The notes beneath the pieces are model-generated. The model was not told the DNA's origin. It worked only from the letters and a program-made list of their open reading frames with translations, and searched no databases. Made by a program: the position numbers and the translations under genes. Positions 1 through 11,410 of a stretch of DNA of 64,000 nucleotides are shown here, piece by piece. This DNA is from Aggregatibacter actinomycetemcomitans DSM 8324 (GTDB lineage: Bacteria; Pseudomonadota; Gammaproteobacteria; Enterobacterales; Pasteurellaceae), in NCBI RefSeq assembly GCF_000372365.1, contig NZ_AQUU01000010.1, positions 1-64,000 on the forward strand, in the 5' to 3' direction. Numbering within the stretch: the first letter of the stretch is position 1; each line of letters begins with the position of its first letter.

Positions 1-1184
<1,184 letters not shown>

Positions 1185-1210
1185 TTGATAAGACAAACCA
1201 AAGTAAAACT

Positions 1211-1244
1211 GAAAAGGCGTATCGAAAGGTACGCCTTTTTGTTT
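1211..1244 (+). terminator. Intrinsic terminator after tuf
   Basis: AAAAGGCGTA pairs with TACGCCTTTT across an 8-base loop and is followed by a T-rich tail. It lies 27 bases past the tuf stop and just before the 3' end of the convergent binding-protein gene, so it may serve both. Confidence 0.85.
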
Positions 1245-1253
1245 GGTATCAAA

Positions 1254-2204
1254 TCAGTAATTTTTAGATTGTTCTTTATCCACGACGACCGGATCTACAT
1301 AATAAACAGCCGGAATTTCCTGTTTATTGATTTGTTTTAACGCATGCTCAATAGCAATAGCCACTTGTTTTTTCGGCAGCTGATCAATAGTATTTTGCAT
1401 TTTGCCTTGTTTTACATATTCAATGGCAAGCGGAATACCATCATAGCCGGTAACCAATACTTTGCCTGCCAGACCGGCGTTTTCCACAGCCGTAACCGCA
1501 CCGATTGCCATATTATCGTTAGCGGCAAAAATACCATTAACATTTGGATTAGCGGTTAAAATATTAGTAGTTACATTAAGTGCTTGTTCGGTTTCCCAGT
1601 TTGCTGATTGTGATGCCACGATTTTTATGTCCGGATATTCGGCAAAGGCTTTTAATGCACCACCTTTGCGTTGTTCGCCATTATCAACGCCCGGGATGCC
1701 CTCCAAAACCGCGACATTACCTTTCCCACCCAACGCTTCGGCAAGATTTTTCGCTTCCAGATAACCACCGTTAAAATTATCTACGCCCACATAATTAAAT
1801 TTCAGTCCCGCTGCTTCAGCCGCTTTTGCATCAAGACGAACATCCAGATCAATAATAGGAATCCCTGCTTTTTGTGCTTTTTGTGCTTTTTGGAACGCCG
1901 GAATGAAAGCGATAGAATCATTCGGCGTCACAATAATTGCATCGACTTTTTTGGCTATCATATTTTCAACCAAGCCCACCAATTGTTCCGTAGAATCTTC
2001 TTTCTCGGCTACCTGAATAATTAAATCAACATTTTTTTGTTTAGCAGCTTCCTCTGCCCCCTGTTGCATTGAAATAAAATATTCGTTGCTTAGTGTTTTC
2101 ATTAATAATGCAATCTGTGGTTTATCTGCCGCTACCGCAAGCGTTGGTAGCGCAGCAAGCAATGCACCGATTTTGAATAGATTTTTTAATAACTTTAATT
2201 TCAT
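1254..2204 (-). CDS. Periplasmic sugar-binding protein of an ABC importer (RbsB-like)
   Basis: This is a periplasmic solute-binding protein of the ribose/xylose (Peripla_BP_4) family, the substrate-capturing part of the importer encoded divergently at 2367-4898. A signal peptide is seen at residues 1-26 (basic start, hydrophobic core, cleavage after AVA), followed by the typical KPQIALLMKTLSNEYF first strand and VTGYDG near the C-terminus. I chose the ATG at 2204, three codons inside a longer GTG-started frame, because AGGGAG lies at correct spacing before it. Residues near 105-113 form a QKA triplet repeat encoded by three tandem 9-bp units. The sugar is unknown; the neighbouring LyxK-like kinase suggests a pentose or pentulose. 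Confidence 0.9.
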   Translation of the reverse strand: MKLKLLKNLFKIGALLAALPTLAVAADKPQIALLMKTLSNEYFISMQQGAEEAAKQKNVDLIIQVAEKEDSTEQLVGLVENMIAKKVDAIIVTPNDSIAFIPAFQKAQKAQKAGIPIIDLDVRLDAKAAEAAGLKFNYVGVDNFNGGYLEAKNLAEALGGKGNVAVLEGIPGVDNGEQRKGGALKAFAEYPDIKIVASQSANWETEQALNVTTNILTANPNVNGIFAANDNMAIGAVTAVENAGLAGKVLVTGYDGIPLAIEYVKQGKMQNTIDQLPKKQVAIAIEHALKQINKQEIPAVYYVDPVVVDKEQSKNY

Positions 2205-2366
2205 ATAACACACTCCCTGATTTAAGATTAAATAATTTGTTTCTTGACTTGAAACTGCTCTAGTTTACTGAGATTCAATGTTGAAAACTGTGAACTTTCT
2301 CCCATTTTTTGCATAAAAAATAATCTATCCTATGAATTTCTATTTAGCTGAAACGGCGGAGGTTAA

Positions 2367-3854
2367 ATGAGTGAAAATATAATTTTAGAATTAAAAAATA
2401 TATCCAAGCATTTTTTCGGTGTAACCGTACTAGACGACATTCATTTGGATATTCGTCAAGGGGAGGTACTTTGCCTGATAGGTGAAAACGGTGCCGGAAA
2501 ATCGACTTTGTGTAAGATTATTGCCGGTATTTATCATTGTGATGACGGCGAAATGTTTTATTCCGGCCGAAAATATTCTCCGGACACCGTCAAACAGGCG
2601 CAAGAGGCGGGAATCGGGTTTATTCATCAGGAATTGATGCTAGTCCCTAAATTAACTGTACTGGAAAATATCTTTCTGGGTTCAGAGAAAACCTCCGCTT
2701 TCGGGCGCATGAACTGGACGGTCATGCGGGAAAAAACGCAACATATCATTAACGAACTGGAACTGGATATAAAGCCGGACGATTTAATTTCCGACTTATC
2801 CATCGCTCAGCAACAAATGGTAGAAATCGCTAAAGCGGTATTCAGCGAATATAAGATCATTATTTTTGACGAACCGACATCGTCCATTTCTCGCAAAAAT
2901 ACCGAGGTATTGTTTAACATTATTCATCAACTAAAGGCGAAAGGCGTGGCAATGATTTATATTTCGCATCGTCTGGAGGAATTCAAATATATCGCCGATC
3001 GCGTTACCGTTTTAAGAGACGGGCGAATTACGGGAACGATGCGCTATCAGGATACATCGCCGGAAGAAATCGTACGTTTGATGGTCGGACGTAAAATTGA
3101 TTTCACTAGATACCTGCGTACAGGTTCCTTTAACCAGGAAAAATTACGGGTGGAAAATTTACACAACAAATATATTAAACCGATTTCTTTCAGTGTACAC
3201 AAAGGAGAAATCCTAGGCTTTGCCGGACTTGTCGGTGCGGGACGAACCGAAGTACTGAGAGCGATTTATGGTGCGGACCAGACCAGTGGAAAAATTTATA
3301 TCGACGGGAAAGAGATAAAAATCAATTCTCCGGAAGATGCGGTAAAGCATAAAATCGGGTTAATTACTGAAGACCGAAAATCCCAAGGTTTGGTACTTGG
3401 TATGAGTATTCGGGAAAATATCACACTACCGATTTTAAAACACTTTTGGCGTAAATTTTATCTGGATAAAAAACAAGAACGGAGAGTCGCTGAAAAAAAC
3501 AGAACCAAACTACATATCGTTTCTCACGATCAGGAACAGCAAACCAAAACCTTATCGGGCGGAAATCAGCAGAAAGTGATTTTGGCTCGCTGGTTAGAAA
3601 GCGGGGTGGATATTTTATTTTTTGATGAACCGACTCGCGGCATTGATATCGGGGCAAAGTCGGAAATTTATGATTTAATGCACCAATTTACCGAAAGCGG
3701 CGGCACTATCGTGATGATATCGTCGGATTTACCAGAATTAATCACCATTTCCGATCGCGTCATAGTAATGCGTAACGGTGAAAAAATAAAAGAAATCGCC
3801 GATCGCACCGAGATGACGGAAGAAAATTTAATGCGCCTGATGATAGGTGTTTAG
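2367..3854 (+). CDS. Sugar ABC transporter ATPase, double-domain (RbsA/XylG-like)
   Basis: This is the cytoplasmic ATPase that powers the sugar importer. At 495 residues it has the two fused ATP-binding halves typical of RbsA/MglA/XylG. Half one has Walker A GENGAGKST near residue 38, a degenerate signature (LSIAQQQ near 146) and Walker B IIFDEPTS near 167. Half two has a degenerate P-loop (GLVGAGRTE near 287), a clean signature LSGGNQQ near 395 and DEPTRGIDIG near 420. GGAGG sits 7 bases before the ATG. The permease starts 15 bases downstream, so the two are one operon. Which sugar is carried is not decidable from this subunit. Confidence 0.93.
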   Translation: MSENIILELKNISKHFFGVTVLDDIHLDIRQGEVLCLIGENGAGKSTLCKIIAGIYHCDDGEMFYSGRKYSPDTVKQAQEAGIGFIHQELMLVPKLTVLENIFLGSEKTSAFGRMNWTVMREKTQHIINELELDIKPDDLISDLSIAQQQMVEIAKAVFSEYKIIIFDEPTSSISRKNTEVLFNIIHQLKAKGVAMIYISHRLEEFKYIADRVTVLRDGRITGTMRYQDTSPEEIVRLMVGRKIDFTRYLRTGSFNQEKLRVENLHNKYIKPISFSVHKGEILGFAGLVGAGRTEVLRAIYGADQTSGKIYIDGKEIKINSPEDAVKHKIGLITEDRKSQGLVLGMSIRENITLPILKHFWRKFYLDKKQERRVAEKNRTKLHIVSHDQEQQTKTLSGGNQQKVILARWLESGVDILFFDEPTRGIDIGAKSEIYDLMHQFTESGGTIVMISSDLPELITISDRVIVMRNGEKIKEIADRTEMTEENLMRLMIGV

Positions 3855-3869
3855 AATAAGGATGACACT

Positions 3870-4898
3870 ATGTTTTCATTGAAAAAAATAATCTCCAAAT
3901 TAGGGATCGGGTTAGTTTTATTTTTCATGATTTTAGGGATGTCTTTCACATCAGAGGCCTTTTTATCGACTAACAATATTTTTAATATCCTATTACAAGT
4001 ATCCGTCATTTGCGTGATCTCCGTTGGTATGACTTACGTCATTCTAACCGGCGGTATTGATTTATCGGTAGGCTCGATCGTCGCATTGAGTGCTGTTTGT
4101 TTGGGATTATTCACCCATTGGGGAGTAGCTCTTTTAGGTGAAAATCCGACGGAACCTATGCTTTCGATCGTTGTGATAGTATCCGTGCTTGGTTCCATCG
4201 GCGTTGGAGCCTTATGCGGGTATGTAAACGGTGTGATTATCGTTTACGGCAAGGTTACTTCGTTTATTACTACCTTAGGCATGATGGGAATTGCACGAGG
4301 GCTGGCACTCACGCTGTCTAACGGTAAAACTATCTATAATTTTCCCGAAGCATTACGTTTTTTTGGTAACGGGCGATTGAATATAACGTATGGCTTTGGT
4401 ATTCCGATACCGGTAATCATTGCTTTAATCGTCGTATTAATCAGCTTTTACATCTTAACCCAAACCGTTTTTGGACGGCAGGTTTACGCGCTTGGCGGTA
4501 ATCGTGAGGCGGTGAGATTATCCGGCATTAATGTAAATAAACTGGAAATTAAAACCTATGTGATTAACGGCGCACTAGCGGCAATCGGTGCAGTGATATT
4601 GGTGGGACGCTTAAATGCCGCCCAACCTATCGCCGGAACAGACTATGAACTGGATGCCATTGCCGCAACGGTGATCGGCGGAACCAGTTTGATGGGCGGC
4701 GTCGGTTCGGTGATCAGCACCTCCATTGGCGCGCTGATTATGGGCGTGCTGCAAAACGGACTAACGCTTCTGAACGTCACCTCGTATCTGCAACGTTTGA
4801 TTATCGGCTTGGTTATTATTCTTGCCGTATTTCTTGATCAATTGCGTCGCGGAGAAGTTTCCACTGGTCGTTTAAGACGTATTTTCTTCAGAGAGTAA
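3870..4898 (+). CDS. Sugar ABC transporter permease (RbsC-like)
   Basis: This inner-membrane permease belongs to the BPD_transp_2 family. It has 342 residues and about eight to ten hydrophobic segments, beginning with one at residues 12-33. Family hallmarks are VGMTYVILTGGIDLSVGS near residue 55 and the cytoplasmic loop with VFGRQVYALGGNREAARL-type sequence (here EAVRLSGIN) near 205, which contacts the ATPase. AAGGA precedes the ATG. It follows the ATPase by 15 bases and precedes the broken kinase by 5, so ATPase, permease and kinase form one transcription unit, with the binding protein divergent. Confidence 0.92.
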   Translation: MFSLKKIISKLGIGLVLFFMILGMSFTSEAFLSTNNIFNILLQVSVICVISVGMTYVILTGGIDLSVGSIVALSAVCLGLFTHWGVALLGENPTEPMLSIVVIVSVLGSIGVGALCGYVNGVIIVYGKVTSFITTLGMMGIARGLALTLSNGKTIYNFPEALRFFGNGRLNITYGFGIPIPVIIALIVVLISFYILTQTVFGRQVYALGGNREAVRLSGINVNKLEIKTYVINGALAAIGAVILVGRLNAAQPIAGTDYELDAIAATVIGGTSLMGGVGSVISTSIGALIMGVLQNGLTLLNVTSYLQRLIIGLVIILAVFLDQLRRGEVSTGRLRRIFFRE

Positions 4899-4903
4899 CG
4901 AGT

Positions 4904-6353
4904 ATGCATTATTATTTAGGTATTGACTGCAGAGGTACTTTTATCAAAGCCGCGCTTTTTGATAAAACGGGAAAAATCCACGCCTGCGAAAGAGAAAGTC
5001 TCAGTGTAATAAGCGAGCTATGCCGAACGGGATATGGACGAGCTTTGGCGGGCATGTGCCAATGTTATTCGCACTACCATAAAACACAGTAAAATTGAAC
5101 CGCACTTTATTAAAAGTGTCGGCATTTCCGCCCAAGGTAAAGGCGCTTTTTTGCTGGACAAAGAAAATAAACCGTTAGGGCGGGCAATTCTGTCTTCCGA
5201 TCAACGCTCGCAACCCATTGTTAAACGCTGGCAGCAAGAGGGGCTGGAAAAGAAAGTTTATCCGCTTTCCTATCAAGGGTTATGGACCGGTCATCCTGTT
5301 TCTATTTTACGCTGGTTGAAAGAAAACCAACCGCAACGTTATTATGCGATCAATAAGTTACTCATGGCGCACGATTACCTGCGCTTTTGTTTAACCGGAG
5401 AGTTGTATTGTGAAGAGAGTAATATTTCGGAAAGTAATTTATACAATATGGCAATAGGAAATTATGAACCCGAATTGGCTCGATTGCTAGGCATTGAAGA
5501 AATCATAGGTAAACTGCCCCCCATTGTAAAACCAAATCAAATTGCAGGCTATATTACACAACAAGCGGCTCACCAATGCGGTTTGGCAGTTGGAACGGCA
5601 GTAGTCGGCGGTGTATTTGATGTCACAGCAATGACCTTGTGTTTGACCGATGATAATGACGAAACCAAATTAAATGTGCTGTTAGGCACCTGGTCAATTG
5701 TGACAGGAATTTCCCATACGATTGATGAAAACCAAACTCTACCATTCGCCCACGGACGTTATGTCGAACAAAATACCTTCTTGATTCAGGAAGCAAGTCC
5801 GACTTCTGCCGGCAATTTAGAATGGTTCATCAAGCAATGGAATTTAACTTATCATCAGACAAATCAAATGGTAGAAGCATTACCGCCGGCACAAAGTGCG
5901 GTCATTTTCATCCCATTTTTATACGGAACTAACGCCAAATTAGGCATGACTGCCGGATTCTATGGCATGCAAGCCCACCACACTTTGGCACATTTACTGC
6001 AAGCGGTCTATGAAGGTGTATTATTCAGCCTCATGATACACTTAGAGCGGATGTATCAACGTTTTCCTCACGTACAACGTTTGCGTGTAACAGGCGGCCC
6101 GGTAAAATCACAAGTTTGGTTGCAAATGCTGGCAGATTTTAGTGGAAAAACCTTGGAAGTTCTGCAAACTGAAGAAGTCGGCTGCCTCGGCGCGGCTTTA
6201 ATGGCCGCGGAAGGAGCCAATCACGAAGCAGCCACTTTAAAACGTAATCAGAAATTAAAAATTATTCATCCTAATTCCTTTCATTTCGACGCATATCAAC
6301 AGAAATATCAGAAATATCGTAAGCTAGTTAATCTACTGAGCGAAATGGCATAA
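4904..6353 (+). pseudogene. lyx: L-xylulose kinase-like FGGY carbohydrate kinase, frameshifted
   Basis: This FGGY-family kinase closely resembles E. coli LyxK (L-xylulose kinase), with shared stretches such as GISAQGKG, LLDK, CEESNISESNLYNM, SPTSAGNLEWF and RVTGGP. The coding frame starts at 4904 (YLGIDC, phosphate-binding motif), is lost near 5018 and resumes in another frame as YAERDMDELW. About four residues between VISE and YAERD are missing compared with LyxK, so a deletion of 3n+2 bases is the simplest explanation. Every other part of the roughly 480-residue enzyme is intact. It ends the sugar-importer operon and would phosphorylate the imported pentulose. No single-base error explains the missing residues, so the lesion is probably real. 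Confidence 0.85.
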
Positions 6354-6400
6354 AGTGCGGTTAACAACATTTCAGATATTTTTAATGCGCTGAAGTTGCC

Positions 6401-8716
6401 TTACCTCTTCCAATTCTTCAACGCGTCGGCAAATGCGTTGCCCATAGCGTTATTGGTTCTTGGCGCATTACGTTCTTGACGAGAAGCATTGGTGCGTGGT
6501 TTTGCCGATAAAGTGCGGTCGGATTTGCCGTCGTTTTTCACCGCACTTTCATCTAAACGCATCGTCAGCGCAATACGACGACGCGCGACATCCACTTCTA
6601 GTACTTTCACTTTGACTATATCACCGGTTTTCACTACTTGATGCGGATCTTCCACGAATTTATCGCTTAAAGAAGAAATATGCACCAAACCGTCTTGGTG
6701 AACGCCGATGTCCACAAAGGCGCCAAAATTAGTGACGTTAGTTACCGTTCCTTCTAAAATCATGCCCGCTTTTAAGTCGGTAATCTCCTCCACACCATCC
6801 GCGAAGGTCGCGGTTTTAAATTCGCCGCGCGGGTCGCGTCCCGGTTTTTCCAATTCTTTGAAAATATCCTGCACCGTCGGCAAGCCGAATTGTTCATCAG
6901 TAAACTGTTTTGCATCAAGCTGACGCACCAAACCGGCATTGCCCATTAAATCCTGAATGGACTGTTCCGTTGCCTGCAGGATTTTTTCCACAACAGGATA
7001 AGCCTCCGGGTGTACGCCGGAAGCGTCTAATGGATTGTTGCCCGCCGCAATACGCATAAAACCGGCACATTGTTCAAAGGATTTCGGTCCCAAACGCGGC
7101 ACTTTTTTCAGTTGCTCACGGCTGTCGAAACGCCCATTTTCATCACGATATGCCACAATATTCTGCGCAATGGTTTTGGTCATTCCCGCCACACGTGCCA
7201 ATAACGGTACGGAAGCGGTATTCAAATCCACGCCCACGGCGTTCACGCAGTCTTCCACTACGGCGTCCAGTTTGCGCGCCAGCTGGCTTTGATTCACATC
7301 ATGTTGATATTGCCCTACACCAATGGCTTTCGGTTCGATTTTTACCAACTCCGCCAACGGATCCTGCAAACGACGAGCGATAGATACCGCACCGCGCAAC
7401 GACACGTCCAATTCAGGGAATTCCTGCGCCGCCAATTCGGAAGCGGAATACACGGAAGCGCCTGCCTCACTCACCACTACCGTTTGCGGTTTATTCTCTT
7501 TGATTTCTTTAATCACATCTTTGGCAAAACGCTCCGTCTCACGGGAAGCGGTGCCGTTACCGATGGCGATTAATTCCACATTATGTTGCTTAATTAATTG
7601 GAAAATGGACAACATGGCGCGATCCATTTGTCCCGTATGTGGATAAATGGTGTCCGTTGCCAATAATTTACCGGTGCTATCCACTACCGCCACTTTCACG
7701 CCGGTACGCAAACCCGGGTCTAGACCCATAGTATTTTTCGCGCCTGCCGGTGTCGCCATTAAAAGTGCGGTCAGATTTCGAGCAAAAACATCAATGGCTT
7801 CTTCTTCCGCTTTCTCACGCAACGTTGCCATCAATTCCGTTTCTAAATGCAGCGCCACCTTGATTTTCCATGTCCAGGCGATAACCTGCTCACGCCATTT
7901 ATCCGCAGGTTGTCCGGTGAAACGAACGCCCAAATAGTCGCGGATAATCTCTTCGCAATAACTTTGGCGGCTTCCTTCTTCCGCGTCGGGATCGGCATTT
8001 AAACTTAGCTGCAAAATGCCTTCGTTACGCCCACGAAACATTGCCAACGCACGGTGCGAAGGTACATTTTTGAATAACTCCTGATGGTCAAAATAATCTT
8101 GGAATTTTGCACCTTCCGTTTCTTTGCCCTCAAGCACTTTGGAAACCAATAAGGCATTTTTGCTTAAATAATCGCGCACTTTCGCCAGTAAGCCAGCGTC
8201 CTCGGCGAAACGTTCCATTAAAATATAACGGGCGCCGTCCAGTACCGCTTTGCTATCGGCAACACCCTTTTCCACATTAATGAATTCATTTGCCGCCGTT
8301 TCCGGATCGGTTTTCGGTTCGTTCCAAAGTAAATCCGCCAACGGCTCAAGCCCGGCTTCAATGGCAATTTGTCCTTTGGTGCGGCGTTTCGGTTTGAACG
8401 GTAAATATAAATCTTCCAATTCAGTTTTGCTCTGCGTAGCTTGGATTTTGCCACGCAATTCATCCGTTAATTTGCCTTGCTCTTCAATGGATTTCAGAAT
8501 GGTTTGACGACGTTCTTCCAGTTCATGCAAATAAATTAAACGGGTCTCAAAATGGCGTAATTGGGTGTCGTCCAGCCCGCCGGTGGCTTCTTTACGATAA
8601 CGGGCGATAAAGGGAATGGTGTTGCCATCGTCTAACAGTTGAATGGCGGCGAGAATTTGGTTATCACACACATTCAATTCCTGCGCGATAAGTTGGCTGA
8701 TTTGTTGGTTTAACAT
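6401..8716 (-). CDS. tex: Tex, RNA-binding transcription accessory protein
   Basis: Tex is a conserved cytoplasmic nucleic-acid-binding protein linked to transcription and stress fitness. All 771 residues are present. An N-terminal helical region is followed by a YqgF-like RNase-H fold near residue 330 ([17 protein letters not shown]), helix-hairpin-helix segments near 500-560 ([24 protein letters not shown]) and an S1 RNA-binding domain near 648-720 ([20 protein letters not shown]). Two uptake signals lie in the basic low-complexity tail. The start ATG follows a recognisable promoter. A decayed partial copy with matching promoter DNA lies at 12345-12700 beside greB; this one is the functional copy. 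Confidence 0.95.
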   Translation of the reverse strand: MLNQQISQLIAQELNVCDNQILAAIQLLDDGNTIPFIARYRKEATGGLDDTQLRHFETRLIYLHELEERRQTILKSIEEQGKLTDELRGKIQATQSKTELEDLYLPFKPKRRTKGQIAIEAGLEPLADLLWNEPKTDPETAANEFINVEKGVADSKAVLDGARYILMERFAEDAGLLAKVRDYLSKNALLVSKVLEGKETEGAKFQDYFDHQELFKNVPSHRALAMFRGRNEGILQLSLNADPDAEEGSRQSYCEEIIRDYLGVRFTGQPADKWREQVIAWTWKIKVALHLETELMATLREKAEEEAIDVFARNLTALLMATPAGAKNTMGLDPGLRTGVKVAVVDSTGKLLATDTIYPHTGQMDRAMLSIFQLIKQHNVELIAIGNGTASRETERFAKDVIKEIKENKPQTVVVSEAGASVYSASELAAQEFPELDVSLRGAVSIARRLQDPLAELVKIEPKAIGVGQYQHDVNQSQLARKLDAVVEDCVNAVGVDLNTASVPLLARVAGMTKTIAQNIVAYRDENGRFDSREQLKKVPRLGPKSFEQCAGFMRIAAGNNPLDASGVHPEAYPVVEKILQATEQSIQDLMGNAGLVRQLDAKQFTDEQFGLPTVQDIFKELEKPGRDPRGEFKTATFADGVEEITDLKAGMILEGTVTNVTNFGAFVDIGVHQDGLVHISSLSDKFVEDPHQVVKTGDIVKVKVLEVDVARRRIALTMRLDESAVKNDGKSDRTLSAKPRTNASRQERNAPRTNNAMGNAFADALKNWKR

Positions 8717-8751
8717 GATATGTACTTCTTAGTAATGAAAAAAACGGGCAT

Positions 8752-8780
8752 AGCATACTGTTTTTGGACAAGAGGCTCAA
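8752..8780 (-). promoter_or_regulatory. Putative sigma-70 promoter of tex
   Basis: On the minus strand TTGAGC (8775-8780) and TATGCT (8752-8757) are separated by 17 bases, about 35 bases before the tex ATG. The same stretch recurs, mutated, at 12631-12700. The rest of the 216-base gap to the lysR gene holds one uptake signal near 8908 and nothing else I can identify. Confidence 0.5.
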
Positions 8781-8932
8781 ATGTTTGTTTTACACCTCCG
8801 CATTGCTAATTCAGTGTGACAATAGAATAATGATTTCGTTCTAAAACCACTCAATTCAGAAAGTGAGGTCGTTACGATTTTCATACTTAACAAAATTAAT
8901 CGCAAATTAACCGCACTTTTTCATATCATGGA

Positions 8933-9820
8933 TTATTTAAGTATGTTCAACAGCCCAATAAATCGCCCAATTGCTGATGAAAGGCGTTTTTCTTTATGGT
9001 AAATATAATTTATCCCACGTTTAAATTGAAAACTGTCTAATTCTACAGCCTTCAACATACCCATTTTCAGTTCGTTTTCAACGGAAAATCGAGAAATAAT
9101 GGAAACCCCTAATCCATTCATTACACAACGTTTAATACCTTCTAAACTATTGATTTCCATAAACTTAAGCAGAGAAATCTGATCTTTTGAAAATTGCTGT
9201 AAAAGAAATTTTCGGGTTTGAGAATTCTTCGGTTTAATGATAAATAATTCGTCACAAAGTTGCTCAAAATGACAAGATTCATATGTGGCTAACACATGAT
9301 CAGGAGGAACAATCAAAATCAGTTCATCAGACAAAAAACGATTAACATCATATTTTTGCGGATCAAAATAAATTTGGTCAGACATAATAATAAAGTCAAT
9401 GGAATGATTCTCCAGCCCCTGAATCAGCTGTTGGGAAGAAAGAATCTCAAGACGAAGTTCTACATTCGGTGATAATTTTCGATACTCTGCAATAACCTGC
9501 GGTAACAAATAAACACCGACAAAATGGCTTGCGCCGATAATAATCTTGCCATAATTAGGATCATCATATTGATGTAGGTGCTCCACTGACATTTCTAAGG
9601 TACTAATTATCTGTTCCGCATAACTATAAAAAATTTTACCTTGTTCTGTTAAATACAAGCGGTTGTTGATTCGCTCAAAAAGTACAGTATTTAAGGTCTC
9701 TTCCAATTTGCGGATTTTTATACTCACCGCAGGCTGTGTACAAAACAAACGCTTCGATGTTTCAGTCACACTCAAACAATCGGCAAGCACAATAAATGTC
9801 TTTAATTGGTTTATATTCAT
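8933..9820 (-). CDS. LysR-family regulator, divergent from a DASS carrier
   Basis: This 295-residue LysR-type transcription factor has its helix-turn-helix at residues 15-50 (SVTETSKRLFCTQPAVSIKIR), followed by the substrate-binding domain starting with YGKIIIGASHFVGVYLLP. It is transcribed away from the carrier gene at 9930 across a 109-base gap, the usual arrangement for a LysR protein that controls its neighbour in response to that neighbour's substrate. The inducer is not evident. It lies in the block between functional tex and decayed tex, so it may have arrived with that rearrangement. Confidence 0.88.
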   Translation of the reverse strand: MNINQLKTFIVLADCLSVTETSKRLFCTQPAVSIKIRKLEETLNTVLFERINNRLYLTEQGKIFYSYAEQIISTLEMSVEHLHQYDDPNYGKIIIGASHFVGVYLLPQVIAEYRKLSPNVELRLEILSSQQLIQGLENHSIDFIIMSDQIYFDPQKYDVNRFLSDELILIVPPDHVLATYESCHFEQLCDELFIIKPKNSQTRKFLLQQFSKDQISLLKFMEINSLEGIKRCVMNGLGVSIISRFSVENELKMGMLKAVELDSFQFKRGINYIYHKEKRLSSAIGRFIGLLNILK

Positions 9821-9844
9821 ATAATTCCATTAAATTATTTTATG

Positions 9845-9857
9845 ATCCTTATAGGAT
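9845..9857. promoter_or_regulatory. Possible LysR operator between lysR and the carrier gene
   Basis: ATCCTTATAGGAT is an inverted repeat (5-base arms, 3-base centre) in the divergent promoter region. A direct repeat ATCACTATA occurs at about 9885 and again at about 9907; the first copy contains TATAAT, a possible -10 for the carrier gene. The T-N11-A spacing of LysR sites is met within AT-rich DNA, so this is only suggestive. Confidence 0.35.
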
Positions 9858-9929
9858 AATACAATTATTCGTCATGAAATGAAATCACTATAATCGGCAT
9901 TGACAGATCACTATAAGGAGTTATAGGTT

Positions 9930-11399
9930 ATGAACAAAGCTATTCAGACTACCCCAATAGAGAATAAAGAAACGAATAAACTTCTCAAACAATTAGGTAT
10001 TCCTCTGGCGCTTGTCATCTTACTACTTTTAATGTGGATGCCTACCCCGGAGGGGCTAACCATTCAGGGACAAAAATCCATTGCAATTTTTGTTGGCGCC
10101 TTGATTTTGTGGGTGTGTGGTTCTATTCCTATTTATTTGACATCAATGATTGTCATCATCTTATTATCACTCACCCAGACTGTGGAAAAAGATAAACTTG
10201 TTTTTGCCACATTAGGGTATGATGTGATTTGGTTAATGGTATCGGCATTTGTTCTCACCTCGGCTATGATCAAATCGAATATCGCCCGCCGTTTTGCGCT
10301 TTGGATGATTACTCATTTTGGACAAACACCGAAGAAAGCCTTATTTGTGCTTGTATTAATTAATTTTATACTTGTTTTCTTTGTTCCTTCAACAACAGCA
10401 CGAGCCTCATTAATGGTTCCTATTTGCTTAATTCTTTTAGAAATTTATAAAGCCATGCCAGGTGAAAGCAATTTTGGACGATTGATGATGTTACAAGGTG
10501 TACAGGCCGATGCGATTGCCATATCGGGTGTGATGACAGGTACTGCTGCCAACATTATTTCCGTTGGTTTTATCAATAGCCAAGCAAACGGCGATATCGG
10601 TTATATTGACTGGGTAATAGCCTCCTTCCCTATTGCCTTTATATCCATGATGATTTCTTTTATGGTGGGCTTTAAATTATTTTCTATTAAAAAAGAAACA
10701 CAATTTATTGAGGCATTGGGGCTCTTACAGGCGGAATTCAAAAAACTTGGTAAATTTACCTTAGATGAGAAGAAAGCCATGGTAATCTTCTTGCTCACCG
10801 TGGTGTTATGGGCAACAGAAGATTATCAAAAAATCTTATTTGGTTTCAAAATCAGTGTATATATGACTGCCGTTATTGCAGCCGTACTGTGCTTAATGCC
10901 TAAAATTGGATTACTAACCTGGAATGAAGCAAAAATCAAATGGGATTTAATGCTATTTGCTGCCGGTGCTTACGCCGCAGGAAATACGCTTGAGTCAACC
11001 AAAGGTGCTCAATGGATTATGGATAAAATTGTTCATGGATTGGGTTTAGAGAGCATGAATCATGCCTTCGTCTATATCGCCGTCATTTTTATTTGCATGT
11101 ATAGTCACCTGATCTTCACCAGTAAAACCGTACGAACTACGATTCTAATTCCATCTATTATCGCATTAGTCCAATCTTTAGGGATAAATCCGGTGACACT
11201 CGCACTCTCAGCATCATTTACTCTTACCTACACTATAACCTTACCGCCACATTCTAAGGTAAATACCATTTATTTTGCGACCGGCTATTTCAGTGTATTA
11301 GATCAGATGAAGTATGGATTAATCACCTGTTTCATTAGTGCCTGCATGATCTGCCTTGCAACCTTTACATGGTTCCAATTACTCGGATACGGTTTATAA
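9930..11399 (+). CDS. DASS-family dicarboxylate/anion carrier (SLC13-like)
   Basis: This inner-membrane transporter of the divalent anion:sodium symporter family has 489 residues and about eleven to twelve hydrophobic segments. The family signatures are FFVPSTTARASLMVPICL near residue 150 and a C-terminal half ending with TITLPPHSKVNTIYF near 445. It probably imports or exchanges a di- or tricarboxylate such as succinate, malate, tartrate or citrate; the exact ion cannot be read from sequence. AAGGAG precedes the ATG. A LysR gene is divergent upstream and a histidine phosphatase gene begins 11 bases downstream. Confidence 0.88.
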   Translation: MNKAIQTTPIENKETNKLLKQLGIPLALVILLLLMWMPTPEGLTIQGQKSIAIFVGALILWVCGSIPIYLTSMIVIILLSLTQTVEKDKLVFATLGYDVIWLMVSAFVLTSAMIKSNIARRFALWMITHFGQTPKKALFVLVLINFILVFFVPSTTARASLMVPICLILLEIYKAMPGESNFGRLMMLQGVQADAIAISGVMTGTAANIISVGFINSQANGDIGYIDWVIASFPIAFISMMISFMVGFKLFSIKKETQFIEALGLLQAEFKKLGKFTLDEKKAMVIFLLTVVLWATEDYQKILFGFKISVYMTAVIAAVLCLMPKIGLLTWNEAKIKWDLMLFAAGAYAAGNTLESTKGAQWIMDKIVHGLGLESMNHAFVYIAVIFICMYSHLIFTSKTVRTTILIPSIIALVQSLGINPVTLALSASFTLTYTITLPPHSKVNTIYFATGYFSVLDQMKYGLITCFISACMICLATFTWFQLLGYGL

Positions 11400-11410
11400 G
11401 GAAAAATAAA

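Noticed and set aside
7035-7937. Long plus-strand frames inside tex
   Set aside because: They are out-of-frame shadows of a well-conserved gene. Similar shadows in tamB, pckA and glmS were dropped for the same reason.
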